Source of the DNA: Melitaea cinxia
Taxonomy: Eukaryota > Arthropoda > Insecta > Lepidoptera > Nymphalidae
Length of the DNA: 64,000 nt
Assembly: GCF_905220565.1 (NCBI RefSeq)
Contig: NC_059413.1
Coordinates: 11,381,001 to 11,445,000 of the forward strand
Direction: 5' to 3'
The notes under the pieces were generated by a model. It had not been told where the DNA came from, did not search any database, and saw only the letters and a list, made by a program, of their open reading frames with translations. Made by a program: the position numbers and the translations under genes. Shown here piece after piece: positions 10,760-42,005 of the stretch (position 1 is its first letter; every line of letters begins with the position of its first letter).

Positions 10760-11019
10760 TGTGCCAGGGGACGGCGGTGGAGAAGGCAATTCACCATAGC
10801 GTTGGCCAGCGACGTGGTAGGCAGGCGCGCGGCGGCAGAGTGCAGGCCGGCGCGCAGCAGCTCCGTCTGTGCCGGGGGACGGCGGTGGAGCGAGGCGACT
10901 CACCATGGCGCTGGCCAGCGACGTGGCGGGCAAGCGCGCGGCGGCGGGGTACAGGCTGGCGAGTAACAGCTCCGCCGCGCGCCGATTGCGCGGGCTACTC
11001 GACAGCGGGGAGCCCTCCA
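10760..11019 (-). pseudogene. SFSWAP exon 10, distal duplicate with two repeat units
   Basis: The first unit is 11,019-10,904 (116 bp, acceptor CTTCCGCAG, donor GTGAGTCG). It encodes VEGSPLSSSPRNRRAAELLL and ends in SLASAM, in frame with exon 11. A second unit follows after 37 bp (acceptor GGCACAG) and ends at 10,795 with a weakened donor (GTGAATTG). A third begins at about 10,760 and decays at once. The unit is the same as the seven-fold array at 28,663-29,426, so the ancestral state probably had about two units. Confidence 0.75.
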
Positions 11020-11064
11020 CTGCGGAAGAAATCGATAAAGACCGAGCAAGTAATACGATGTAGG

Positions 11065-11410
11065 TAGACATCCAGTGATGAAGTAATGAAGAAGACAACA
11101 AGTGCTCATCAGATTTCGGTCAAATTTAAATGCACCTCCTTTCGATTAAAAAAAATTTATCGAAATCGGTCTACCCAAAAAAGTTATGAGGTACAATAAA
11201 TATACAACGTAGGTCGACGAAAAAAAAAGTCAAGTTACTACACATTATTAACGATAATTCAAAAAGTACCGGTTAGATCTCAAATAAATTTAAATGGGGC
11301 TACATGACACGCACCTGCTTTCGATAAAAAAAAAAAAATCGGTCCACCCAGTCCAAATTTCTAAGACAATCGAATTAATAACCTCCTTCTTTTTTTGAAT
11401 TCGGTTAGAA
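11065..11410. repeat. AACCGACTTC-type interspersed repeat
   Basis: It shares TCGACGAAAAAAAAGTCAAG, TTTCGATAAA, ATCGGTCCACCCAG and TTGAATTCGGTTAG-type ends with 29,484-29,868, the matching position of the proximal copy. It was therefore present before the SFSWAP duplication. Confidence 0.6.
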
Positions 11411-11792
11411 ATCATTTAAACATTATTTTCAAGTATCAAACCAACAATCAATTAGTGCTAGGCTTAGGAATGGTTTTGGCATACTCTTACACTGGATGTG
11501 TTAAATTCCACATACTTTTATGTTCAGCTTTCGCGTGTAAGATTATATAAATTTAAATTTTGTAAATTTAATATTATAAATTGAAAGTAAAACAGTCCGT
11601 TAATAAAATACATAAACTGTTAGGTAATAAGTAGCATTCATAAAGTGATAAATAATATAAAACGTAGGAAAGACATAAAAGATGAGATAGTGGTAATTAA
11701 GACAATTTTAAAGCAATTACTTTGAGTGGTTTTTTACCTGTATAACCTTAAGAGGAATTTTTATAACTATTTAATTAACGTTAAAAGCCTAC

Positions 11793-11884
11793 CTTTTGCA
11801 TCTGATTGCTCGCCGGTTAAATCAATCATTTCATCAGAATTATCTTCTAACGATATAATTTCAGTTTCCATCTCTTGTCTATAT
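11793..11884 (-). pseudogene. SFSWAP exon 9, 3' fragment in distal duplicate
   Basis: It encodes METEIISLEDNSDEMIDLTG and ends at an intact donor (GTAGGC). Identity with proximal exon 9 stops at about 11,884, inside the exon, so it has no acceptor of its own and cannot be entered by normal splicing. It marks the upper breakpoint of the tandem duplication. Confidence 0.8.
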
Positions 11885-12179
11885 TTATATGTTAGCAAAA
11901 CTTTCAGTACTTTTCTTTTAGGATGTCCAGAACACTTTCTGCACTAATGGAGGGTAGTAACTAATTTTACGTAGGTATATGTATATAGAAATGCGATCCT
12001 TTGTATTTATTTTCTTCAGGTATTAAAAATATTCATTATAAATTCAGGTATTTAAAAATAAAATTTTTGCATTGTTATTGATTTTAGGATTAATAAAGAA
12101 AATTCACACAACAGATCTTTAGATCTCTTTCAATTGCTATGTATCTATTTGCGAGTTGATCGTTCGAAATGATTGATTT

Positions 12180-12810
12180 CATTGATTTATAAGTAGGAAG
12201 TTCTGGAGATTCAGGTTCTGGTTCTCTTATTTGTATATTGGTGAGAGACGTTCTTAATGTTGTCCAGTACGATCAGATAATCATATTTAATAAATGCTGT
12301 TTTATCCAAGTCTCTTTCTATTTTCAGTTGGGTTCGTAAATTTTTGCGCTTGTTTCTGACCTCCAGTGTAAAGTACTCTTTTATATAATAATTTGTGTTG
12401 CGTAAGCACTACCTAAATCATATTATGACGAGTCTATTATTATTGCCTTTTTCCCCTGGTCTTCTAACATCTTCTATGTTGTTGCTGTTGTACTGAACGT
12501 CGAAGTATGTATTTATTATTATAATTATTCTATCCTCTAGTTCATAATACGATTTTTCACCTTCTTCCACCTCGAACATGACCAAGTTCTTGCGTCTGAT
12601 ATGTTTTTCAAAATTGTTTGTTATGGCACACAGTTCCTGAATTTTTCCCTCAATAACTTCATTTTTATTTCTAATTGTTTAAATTTTTCATTAATATTCT
12701 TATTGGTTGTATTTTTGATATATTTTTTTTCCATTTCTAACATTTCGGCTTTTTTGTCGTCGTATGCCTTTTTGCTTGTTTTCTAAAATCTTTTTTATTT
12801 CCTCAATCTT
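12180..12810 (-). pseudogene. LINE ORF1-like remnant (coiled-coil type)
   Basis: On the minus strand, broken frames give a Lys/Glu-rich coiled-coil-like part (AEMLEMEKKY), then RRKNLVMFEVEEGEKSYYEL and NIEDVRRPGEKGNNNRLVI. This resembles the RNA-binding ORF1 of many insect LINEs (the RRKNL-F-E-E / VRR-GKKG pattern). Stops and at least one frame shift make it non-functional. Confidence 0.55.
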
Positions 12811-14225
12811 GGATTGGATTAATTACAATAATCGGTATTTATTTTTGTAAAGAAAGTTTCTTGAACAAAAAACGAAAAACAAAATAATATAAAAAAATAA
12901 AAAAATTGCCACTTCACTTCATGCGAGGCTTGAACTGGGCTCCTCGACGATATTTATTGTTTCTTGTTGTTGTTTTATATTAGGCCACATAAGACTTACA
13001 GATCTTTGCGAAATATGCGTATAATATAATCCTTGTTGACTCATAAACTACTTCTTAAAATTACGTTTACAAATAATTTTTAAGTCCACCCTCACAAGCT
13101 ATTTTTATAGTTTTATAAACCTTATATTAATTATTTAATATTGTTATAGATTTTTTGTATTACAGGATATTATTTATATAAGGTCTTTTTTCACTAAAAT
13201 CACAGTTTATTCAGTTTTTGCACTCCAATAAAACATTACGGAAAGCTTAGTGTCTGTGTAAAGGTGATGTTTTTGGGATAGTTTTTGAACACTTTAGCTT
13301 AAAATAACACTCACACTCGCGAAATAGACGTAGACATGTGTTCGGATGCACTATTTGCCTCTATCGATCGTCTATATTATTTTTTAAAGTTGAAGTTGTA
13401 CGGACCACGGAGGTATATTCCTATAGCATTCAGTGGTAGAATGCTCTCTATATCGTTTACATCGGACAAAAATACTCCAAAACAATGAAAATGTATACAA
13501 ATTGCAAAGTCACGTTTATTCCAAAACATTGGTACCAAGATAACATAGAAAGAAGGATATTTAATTCAAATTTGCGATTACAGTGTATTTAGAAATATGC
13601 TTTAATCGTAAAGGGATAAAATTCAAATTTCTATCTCATAGAAATAATTAGAGGTGTTCGTTATATTAGATAGCGGATAAAATAACCTTTTATTTATAAA
13701 TAATCATATAACCAACTAAAATGTACACAGAGCCAAATTGTACTCTATGTTAACTGACTAAAAACAATTTTCCTTTCAATGTCCAGAACATCTCACTTTG
13801 CCGTATAATATATTAGTCCCATGTCAAATTGTATTCTATTGTAACTAACTAAGAACCATTTTCATTTTATATATTTTTTGAAAACTAATATTTGAGAATA
13901 TTTTTGTTCATTGTTATTATTACACTACACGTTGACTTATTTATTTCGTTTCGTTAAACGGTTAAATAGTCAATATGGATAACGTGTTTGTTCTCGTATG
14001 ATGTTCGTTATTTTCGTTTTTAATTTTTTTGTGTGATTACAGCAGTACAGTAGCCTTACGAAGTTTATACCAATGAAAAGATAAGAGAGATATATATCAT
14101 TTTGATCTTAGGATATAATATATTACTCATTTAGCTCAGTGAATGATCAAGTGTTTCATCGTATAAAATTATAGTTAAATGCCATTAACTAAACAAAATA
14201 AAGTTAAATCAAAAATAATTGTTTG
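12811..14225. other. AT-rich interval, nothing recognisable
   Basis: I see no ORF, RNA gene or clear repeat boundary. Two loosely similar stretches (about 13,735-13,775 and 13,805-13,850, both with CAAATTGTA.TCTAT.GTAACT) suggest an old internal duplication. Confidence 0.4.
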
Positions 14226-14822
14226 CTCGCAAACGAAAAAAAACCGACTTCAATTACATCGACGAGTAATAAGAACGTAGATCGACGTAAAAATAATCAA
14301 GTAACTTCGCGTTATCAAAGATTACTCAAAAAGTAGTTATCAGATATCGATAAAATTTATATGTGATCACATGATAAACATCAGCTTTCGATTAAATTTA
14401 AAATTATCAAAATCGGTACACTCAGTAAAAAGTTGTTGCGGATTTTCGAGAGTTTCCCTCGATTTCTCTGGGATCCCATCATCAGATCCTGGTTTCCTTA
14501 TCATGGTACCAAACTAGGGATATCCCCTTTCTAACAAAAAAAGAATTATCCAAATCGGTATATCCAGTAGAAAGTAATGCGGTATAATACAACCTAGGTC
14601 GACGAAAAAAGCGTCAAGTAAAAACGCATTATTAGATATAACTCGCAAAGTAGTTGTTAGATCTCAAATAAATTTAAATGAAACCAAATGACACACACCT
14701 TTCGATCAAAAGAAAATTTGTCGAAATCGCTCCGCAAAAAGTTCTGAAGCAACATACATAAAAAAAACCAGTCGAATCGAGAACCTCCTCCTTTTTTGGA
14801 AGTCGCTTAACAAGTCGAAATC
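14226..14822. repeat. AACCGACTTC-type interspersed repeat, longest copy in the window
   Basis: It starts at AAAAAACCGACTTC and ends near TTTTTTGGAAGTCGCTTAA, so its two termini are roughly inverted. Inside are two related halves, each with the ATCAGAT/AGATCTC, TTTCGAT and ATCGGT..ACCCAGT marks, plus TCTCTGGGATCCCATCATCA. No coding region. Confidence 0.65.
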
Positions 14823-15184
14823 TGTTAGAATGTCACATTAAAAAGTTGAACACAAATATTTTACGAGCACGCACCTGTACGCAACAGGAGTAATTTGAAT
14901 CGATTTATTGTGTTTGCTAGTCCTTATAATAATTGAGGAAATTTTGCGGCGCCTGCCTTGCTTAGATTTAATTTTATAATCCTATGATGTTGTCAGAAGA
15001 AAATACTTTTTCGCTTATTCTAAGCAAAACGATTGAATCTATGACCTTGTGAAATATGAATCGAAAAGATACAGAGCCATAGCTAACTATCTCTCTCTTT
15101 GATAAGTGCCATCGTCCGATCGAGTGGCTCGCTAGCTTGTGTGAAGAGGGGGGGTCACGGGGCCGACTCAGAAAAAAATAAAAA
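14823..15184. other. Unassigned AT-rich sequence
   Basis: No gene. Near 15,130-15,175 is a GC-rich piece (GGGGTCACGGGGCCGACTCA) that recurs inverted near 18,445-18,475 (GAGTCGGTCCCGTGCCCCCC), beyond the far side of the jockey-type LINE. Confidence 0.35.
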
Positions 15185-17302
15185 ATAAATATATCTGCAA
15201 CATATCAATCGCATTTACTTTAGGCAATTAAAAGGTATAAACGATAATGAACTTTGTGAATTAATGACTATCATAGGATGGCCTGAGGCACAGCCAACAG
15301 AAGGTGTTGATTACATGACAATAGATCTTAATGGCAGGATACTAAAATTATTTGATATATTAGCACCATTAAAACTACGCTATTTTAAAGACGTTGGTTA
15401 TCTTTGGATTACATACTACATAAAGTTAATGATGAAGAAATGAGACGAGGCTCACAGGAGGGCGCATGCAACTAAATCTGAGAATCATATTGTTTTTTAT
15501 AAAGATCTCAAACGTATGGTTCAAAGTGCGATTTACAGAGAAAAATGTGTATTCTACAAAACTTTTATAAATAATAACTTGAAAAATTCCACACATTTAT
15601 GGAAAAATCTAAAGCGTTATGTAGCATTTAAGACTAAAAAAAGCAAATTTTGCCATCAAGTCTTAGAGACGCCGAAAAACTCTACAGCTACTTTTTGGAT
15701 GTACCAGGCAGGCAAGTGGCTTCTATTTTTGACATTACGTATTTCCACATTGTAATTTTACAAATACATTTAACATTTCTATCGTTGATAGTGACACTGT
15801 TTTGAGAACGATAAAGAGTCGTAAGTCAAATGCTATCGGATGTGATGGAATTTCTTTAGACATGTTGATAATGTCCCTCCCCTGTACGTTAAACGTGATA
15901 ACGAATATAATAAATAAATCCATCGAAACGAATTAATATCCACCCATATGGAAAAAAGCGATTATCCGGCCTATCCCTAAAACCAATAACCCCTTGGAGT
16001 TAAAAGATCTACGACCTATATATCCTACCATGTATGTCGAAAATTTTGGAAAAAAATGTACATGGACAGCTTTCACAATTTTTTGAAGCCAACAATATTC
16101 TCCCAGAAAAACAATCAGGTTTCCGTAAAAATCATAACACCGTAACAGGGCTTATAGATGTAGTAGATGACATACTGAATGCGCAAGATAAAGGGGAGGG
16201 AACCATTCTAGTGCTATTAGACTACTCACGTGCATTTGATACCATAAATATACCGCTACTGCTTTCTAAATTGCACTACTATGGCCTCTCTCCAGATGCT
16301 ATCGAGTGGTTTTCTAACTACTTAAAGAATAGAACACAAGTAGTGGAGATAATGGATGAAAATGGAACTGTAGTTCACTCGAGACCTAGATTTATAAACA
16401 GGGGTGTTGCGCAAGGATCAATTTTAGGTCCTTTATTATTTATACTTTATTGCACCGACTTGGAAAAGCATGTGAGTACAGTAAGTATCCATACCTATGC
16501 CGACGATATACAAGTTTACATTTCTTTAAAAGCAGACGACACTTTAAGTGCAGAAGACAAGCTTAATTATGATCTAGAAAATATATATGCATGGTCAGAA
16601 CGTAACGGTTTGGTGCCTAATCCAAACAAAACGAAGTATTTAGTTTTGGGAACCTGCAAACAGGCTAAAGAGATAACATGTAAAGCACCTATAAATAAAA
16701 TAAACAAAGTAGACATAGAACGGGATAGTGAGGCTCGGAATTTAGGCGTTATAATGGATCAACATCTTAGATTTGAAGAGCATATCCTTAAAACTGTACG
16801 AAACTCCTTTTACAGATTGAAGGTTTTGTATCAGATTAGACCTTTTGTATCGGCTGAAATCCTTGTAAGGCTATGCGAGGCGCTGGTTTTGTCAAAGTTG
16901 AATTATGCTGACATTGTGACAGGCCCTAGATTATTAAAACGCACGAAAAACATGGTACAACGTGTCCAGAATGCATGTGCTCGGTTTTGTTTTGACATTC
17001 CCCCGCGCACACATGTAACACCATACCTCAATGAAAAGGGTCTATTGAGAATGGAATGTCGAAGGCAACTGCATTTCGCTACGTTGCTGTTTGGTATACT
17101 TAAAAGAAAAGTTCCTAAATATCTTTTCTCGAAACTAAACTGGGTAAAGGACTGTAACAAGAGGTATAATACTAGAGCGACCTCCTATTTGATGCTGATA
17201 CCCCGACATCACTCCGCCGCCTATCGGGGATGCTTTAAATACTCTGCGCCACTAAGGGAGCTGGCATCGATTGTCAATTTTAAAACAGTATACAAAAAAT
17301 AG
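15185..17302 (+). pseudogene. 5'-truncated jockey-type LINE with long intact reverse-transcriptase ORF
   Basis: The segment 15,185-16,030 holds broken pieces of the upstream linker region. From the ATG at 16,034 a frame of 422 codons is intact. It has GFRKNHNT (RT block 1), LLDYSRAFDTIN (block A), RGVAQGSILGPLLFILY (block B), HTYADDIQVY (catalytic Y-A-D-D, block C) and RNLGVIMDQHLRFEEH (block E), then the thumb region and C-terminus. This is the RT that copies element RNA at the target site. The endonuclease is absent and the upstream part is frameshifted, so the element cannot move by itself. The jockey/Daphne-like clade is inferred from block wording. Confidence 0.85.
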
Positions 17303-17970
17303 CTAATTAAGGAACAAGCGACTGTACCACCGATACCTACTTATCTATAATATAAAAATGAGTCGCTGAATGTGTTGCTAAGCGCAAAACTCGAGAACGG
17401 TTGGACCGATTTCGCTAATTCTTTTTTTAAAATATTCCTTGAAGTACGAGGATGGTTCTTACGGAGAGAAAAATTCTAATTCTGTACATGATGTATCTAT
17501 ATGTGTATCTATGTAATGTCAGATAACTAGACATGTTACTTCTTATAGCGATTTTCACGGAATCATAAAATATGACACAATTCAATCTAAACAAATAAAA
17601 TAATATTCCCAATTTAAAGTAATTCAAATATAATACATTTAAAACCAAACAGGTCAGAGTTGACATCAAAAGAGTATGTATAATTTGAGATTACCAATCA
17701 ATAACCAACAATACCAAATATCATCAAGTACACATATAATAAATACTTATACATCTATACATAGATACACATATAGATACATAATGTACACCCACACACA
17801 CATTACACATCACACACTAAACATCCCTTCCAGTCGTTCTTTTATTTTATTAAAAATAAGTAGGTACCGGTGGTACAGTCGTTTATCATTAATCGGCTCT
17901 TACAAGTTCTGTACCTGTTCCTTAATTAGGTATTTTTGTATATTGTTTTAAAATTGACAATAGACTTTAA
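17270..17970. repeat. Inverted pair of LINE 3' ends plus flanking inverted motif
   Basis: The LINE end at 17,270-17,345 (TTGTCAATTTTAAAACA, CTAATTAAGGAACA, CGACTGTACCACCG) recurs in reverse complement at about 17,858-17,968. Between them, GATGTATCTATATGTGTATC at about 17,490 recurs inverted at about 17,750-17,780. The whole forms a 700-bp imperfect palindrome around an AT-rich centre. Confidence 0.6.
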
Positions 17971-18754
17971 ATAACAAAAGAAGTGAAGTAAGTAGATTTC
18001 AAAATAAAACCATATTTTTTTTTAATTATGGACCTTTTTTTGTGTTCCGCTAAATATGCCTGTGTTTACATATAAAATTAAACATTTTTTTTCAAGTTGT
18101 GTTGCTTCAATACTATCCGAAGGAACTTCGTTCCTACCTGGTGTCCCATGACACCACATATTTTTTTTTTATACCACGTGTTCAAACTTACATAAAAAAT
18201 TTGAACGCACTATTTTTTATTTTTAAGTATTTAAAAAAAAGAAACAGTTGTGGCTAGAAACATTTTGTAATGCGCGTTAGCAAGGCTAAGAGAAATAATC
18301 GTGAATATTTATTCACGGTTATTTCCAGAGAAAATCAATTCATTATTATCGAATTTGCAGCCGTAGTGCCCAAGTTTGAACAAGGGTATCAAATTTCGTA
18401 CTTAAAAAATCCTAGACCGTTGCAGATAGATTCATTTTTTATTTTTTCCGAGTCGGTCCCGTGCCCCCCACAAGTATCTCTGGGACTATCCATTAATTAC
18501 CGGACAGCCTGTATATATATACATATTACTATAAAAGGTCATAACAAAAAGTCATGTTTTTGACATCAGGCTCATCATTATTTGTTCTTAATACATGAAA
18601 GAACGATATAGAAAAACAAATTAAGTTGGGGTAAGCAAAAAAGTAATAGTATAAAAATGTATTTATTATCTACAAATATAATTTTATTGAAACAAGGGGA
18701 AGATTTGTTAAATTAATTTACACATTACTGATATTTTAAGTATTACAATATGTA
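17971..18754. other. Unassigned AT-rich DNA with a repeat pair
   Basis: At 18,097-18,175 lies a sequence (TACTATCCGAAGGAACTTC, ACCTGGTGTCCCATGACACC) that recurs at 21,327-21,405. This is an unnamed interspersed repeat. No gene was seen. Confidence 0.4.
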
Positions 18755-18917
18755 CACTAGTTAAAAGATAAATAAATATAGATATTTAAGAAAATGTTAT
18801 ATATAATGGTAAGATTTCGACAAGAAATATATACTTTTTTTCTTCATTATTTCTATGTCAAAAACCAAATAATAAAGTGGTAAAATCAGTAAGTCGCTAG
18901 CCTAGGTAGTTTAAAAT

Positions 18918-19182
18918 ACCTCGAACTGATCGAAGATTCTTAACATATTGGCCGAATACAGTGCATTCGTTAATGGAGATTTATTGTCTATTGAAGGAAC
19001 TAAGACACTTTAGATTGTTTTCATTCGATCAGTTAAGAGTGATTAGAATACCACTCGCTCCAATTATTAAGACTAAAATAAATGGAGTACAGAAAATTAA
19101 GTTGACTAAATATTTGGCGTCCAGGCACAAATTCTTGCTGAATTGTTAGCCCAGTACGAACCGGGCTCAGTCGCTGTTTATC
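18918..19182. mobile_element. Insertion private to the proximal duplicate, unidentified
   Basis: Relative to 1,838-1,841 in the distal copy, about 265 bp are added between TTTAAAATA and TAGATAAGACT. It contains a 59-codon stretch without stop (LKELRHFRLF, TKYLASRHKFLLNC) that starts at no clear ATG and looks like the tail of a transposon protein. I cannot name the family. Confidence 0.45.
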
Positions 19183-20079
19183 TAGATAAGACTACAAGTA
19201 GGAATCATTGATTTAAACCATAAGTTATTTGTCAACATATCTTAAACTATGGTTTAAGCTTTCAATAATTTACAACATTTTCATAGGCAATATGTCGACA
19301 CACTATTTCATAGTTTTTCTCATATTTCAGACATAATTCGGTAAATGTATCAGAAAAATGTGTAGTCAAATTCAATTAAACTGTTTTATTATTTAATGAG
19401 GAAGCGCTTTTCTTACCATTTTCTACAACTTTTCATATTAAAAAAAAATCATTTCTTTTATTGAAATGGATTGTTAGTAAACATTCAAAAAATGTTTTAC
19501 ATGTTTGTTCCTAAGAATTTGTTATTTTATTTATAGTAAAGCTTACTTCGGGGAAGATCTTCTGCTTATTGACGTTGTAAAACTTGGTACATTTTACATA
19601 ACTCCGACTGCGTATTGCGCCATAAATGCATACATTATTTACAATCTTAAAATATACAATCCTACAACTATATGTTGTCTTTTATATTAATTATAATGAC
19701 TTACGTTTTGTATATTCCTTAATATTAACATATATTTTATTCTAGCATAATTTACATGTACATGTTGCGAAATATCCATTGGTAGACACAATCTAAAAAA
19801 GATCAATACACTAGTCGACAATAACCTTGTTGTAAGACATTTCTTCTCTTTTCTTCTCCCATGATATAATTTGATAATATTATCGTTACGCTGATACCCA
19901 TTATAGAAATCACTCGAAACATTACATTCTGATCATCACACATTAAATTTATTCCAAAATATATACTTATAAAATATAATACATTGAACATTGAAAAAGA
20001 TCTCCTTACTACCCACTAACTATTATATGTCTCTAAGGTAATCTTTAGCTGTAAAAAAAACCTGATAAGGGTAATTCTC

Positions 20080-39447
<19,368 letters not shown>

Positions 39448-40676
39448 TTTTAAGCTATTAAAAAGCACAAATTACAAAAAATATATACATTCATTTCACT
39501 ATAACACGCGCCATATTATAAACAGTGCTGCACCAGTGCCAAACGCAAACCCATAGATTATACACTTATATACTAGTAGCCAAACCAGTGCTGTCTTGGA
39601 CTCTTGGTTTCTGTAAGTATTACTATACTCTGTGGACTCTTTGTGCTGTCAATCCAAGTCACAAATCACAGATAAGAAATATGTAAAAATCAACTTTATT
39701 ATGTTTATTTTAATAATGACAGTCCGCAACTCCGCAATAGCCATATTGTTATTACGTCTTATTATAAAATAGAGCAACACGGAGTTTTATAATTTCAAAA
39801 TTAACTGGTTAGGTGAATTACTATTTTTTTACGGCAGTTAACTAGTTGTATTTTTATAGTTATTGTATTATTTTTAGATAAAGTGCCCTAGGTTTTGTAT
39901 ATTAAATTATAGCACAATGCATTTATAAGTTGGTTAAGGAAAATTTTTAAGAATTAGGTAATAATTGTATTCAAACTCATAGAGCAACACGGAGGGGAGT
40001 GGCCATTGCGTTTGTTACCGATACAAAACTTTCTGTCATTTTTTGCGGGGGGAAATGACACACATGCACACTTTATCTAATTCCCACACAAAAATAATCG
40101 TCTGTCACTACGAAACTCACACATACTAAATTAAAATCACACTTACATTTTTCACACACACATAGATACATTCTATGTCATTACAGTATAATGACACGCC
40201 GCAACTACACTGAAAAGTTGCTAACAGCCGTGGTTGTAACAACTGTCGATATGCATTATCGATAAATTCAACTACTCGGTTAGGAAAATAATGTTTTTAA
40301 AGTGATACAAAGGTAAGATATTATTATAAAAATAGACTTAATTTATTATATACTACAAATCAAACATCTTCATGTAAAATAAACGATTATAAAGAGTAAA
40401 GATTTGATTGTTTGTTTGTTAGCATTGAATAGGCTCCGAAACTATTGGACCGATTCAAAAAATTATTTCATCGTTGAGAAGCTACACTATCCTTGAGTGA
40501 CATAGGTTATACTATATTTTTAAAAATATTAGGGATCTTTACTAAAACTCCAATAATGTAACCCAAGGTATAAAAAAAATCCTTACATTGCGTGCGCTGC
40601 AAAAGCTAATGATAATAGAAATACAAAATGTAGTAAGACTTTGTAGAATACATCATTATCTATTATAAATGTATTT

Positions 40677-40942
40677 GCTCGCAAACGAAAAAAAAAAAAC
40701 TGACTTCAATTACATCGACAAGTAATACAATATATGTAAAATATATGCGTTATCAAAGGTTACTCAAAAAGATGTTATCAGATCTCGATGAAATTTAAGC
40801 GCAACCACATAATAAACATCAGCTTTCTATTAAATTAAAAATTATCAAAATTGGTCCACCCAGTCAAAAGTTCTGAAGTAACATACATAAAAAAATACAC
40901 TCGAATTGACACCCTCCTCCCTTTTTGGAAGTCGGTTAAAAA
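40677..40942. repeat. AACCGACTTC-type repeat inside the P-like element
   Basis: It runs from CTGACTTCAATTACATCGAC to TTTTTGGAAGTCGGTTAAA with the usual internal marks. Its place inside the P-like element shows it arrived later. Confidence 0.65.
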
Positions 40943-41039
40943 GTGTCGCGACAGCATATGTCTAACTATTATAATTATGTCACAATACGTTTGGTGCAAC
41001 GTTGTTGTGCAAAACAATGCCAGTCTACAATAAACGATT

Positions 41040-42005
41040 TAAAATTAACCCACATTTTGAGGAGTTGATGATGTACACTGTGCTGTCAACGAATCAGGAA
41101 TAGGGAGCGTAGCACTAATGGCATCATAAGATGATAGCCTGTCATCTGCTAGATTGAATGATTTGTTGATGACTCTGAAAGGATGGATTTAACATTGTTA
41201 ATTTACAAAGTTGACAAATCTAAGTTTCGTTTCACTACTATGACTAAGGTGAACCATATCTTGGTTACCTTGTACATGAGACAAAAAAAAAACTTACGGG
41301 ACAAAAACAGTGTGGCGTTAGTGTTGGTTTGGTGCCCTCGACTAATCCTTCTATTGTTCGCCAACACTTTAAAGTTAGTGGTATTGATATGATCTGAACA
41401 AATTACACTATTTTTTGTGGGCGTCCAGGTCTGTCGTTATTACAATTTTTTTCCATGTATCCCTTAAATTTGGATTTTTAGAAAACCTGCCAAATTTTTA
41501 TATAAAACATTATGGTCGAAGTTCACATTAAGTAATTCTAGTAAAATGTATTAATACTCGTAATACGCGTATTATATTTAATTTAATGCAATATTTTTAT
41601 ATAATTATGTTTATTAAAAAAAGCTAGCAATATTATATTATAAATAAATCAAAATCTCAAAAATGTCTGTCACCTCTTTTGCCTTTGCCGTTTTTATCGA
41701 TAACTATCTACAAACAAATCGGTAACAACACTATCGCTCGGCGACAGTGACTTCTCGGAAATAGACTCCGATCAGTCGCTCGACCGATCCGCATATTGTA
41801 TGAGGGCGAGCGGCCTATGTTGGTAAACAAATCGAGTCAACACGACCGATAATATTTGTAATTTTTAAGTTTAAAAAAGGTTTAAAAGTAGTATACAAGT
41901 AATAATGTGATTAAAAAATACTTACGTATGAAAGGTAACGCCATGTTTTAGTAAATTTGACGTGGCAGATCTTTTTTTGAAGCACAAAACAGAACAATTT
42001 GGCAT
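41040..42005 (-). pseudogene. THAP-domain transposase remnant of the P-like element
   Basis: Exon 1 starts at the ATG at 42,005: MPNCSVLCFKKRSATSNLLK and VTFHT, ending at a GTAAGT donor (exon end 41,926). This is the start of a C2CH THAP zinc finger (MPxCxVxxC...VTFH). Exon 2 begins at 41,486 after TTGGCAG with NPNLRDTWKKIVITTDLDAH, then SVICSDHINTTNF after a one-base frame change, which supplies the last Cys and His. A third open piece (about 41,045-41,175) reads NKSFNLADDRLSSYDAISAT. The catalytic core is absent. THAP fingers bind transposon ends in P-type transposases. Confidence 0.7.

Larger units (their letters stand above)
1665..11884 (-). repeat. Distal copy of the SFSWAP 3'-half segmental duplication
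   Basis: This stretch matches the proximal segment at about 18,755-30,339 in the same order and orientation: the end of exon 9, exon 10, exons 11, 12, 13 and 14, then about 1 kb of downstream flank. Colinear blocks of non-coding sequence also match, for example 1,985-2,480 with 19,265-19,780. The upper breakpoint lies inside exon 9 (about 11,884 against 30,339), where identity stops abruptly. By eye, exon 12 differs at 5 of 52 positions and exon 11 at 6 of 91, so the duplication is not very recent. LINE and SINE insertions at 6.8, 7.3-9.2 and 9.4-10.7 kb are private to this copy. Confidence 0.9.

Noticed and set aside
10673..11101. 142-codon minus frame
   Set aside because: It runs through the distal exon 10 duplicate and its introns; only the 116-bp exon part is supported.
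13400..13450. tRNA-Gly-like motif (GCATTCAGTGGTAGAATGCTC)
   Set aside because: Only a D-arm-like hairpin; no B box or acceptor stem follows.
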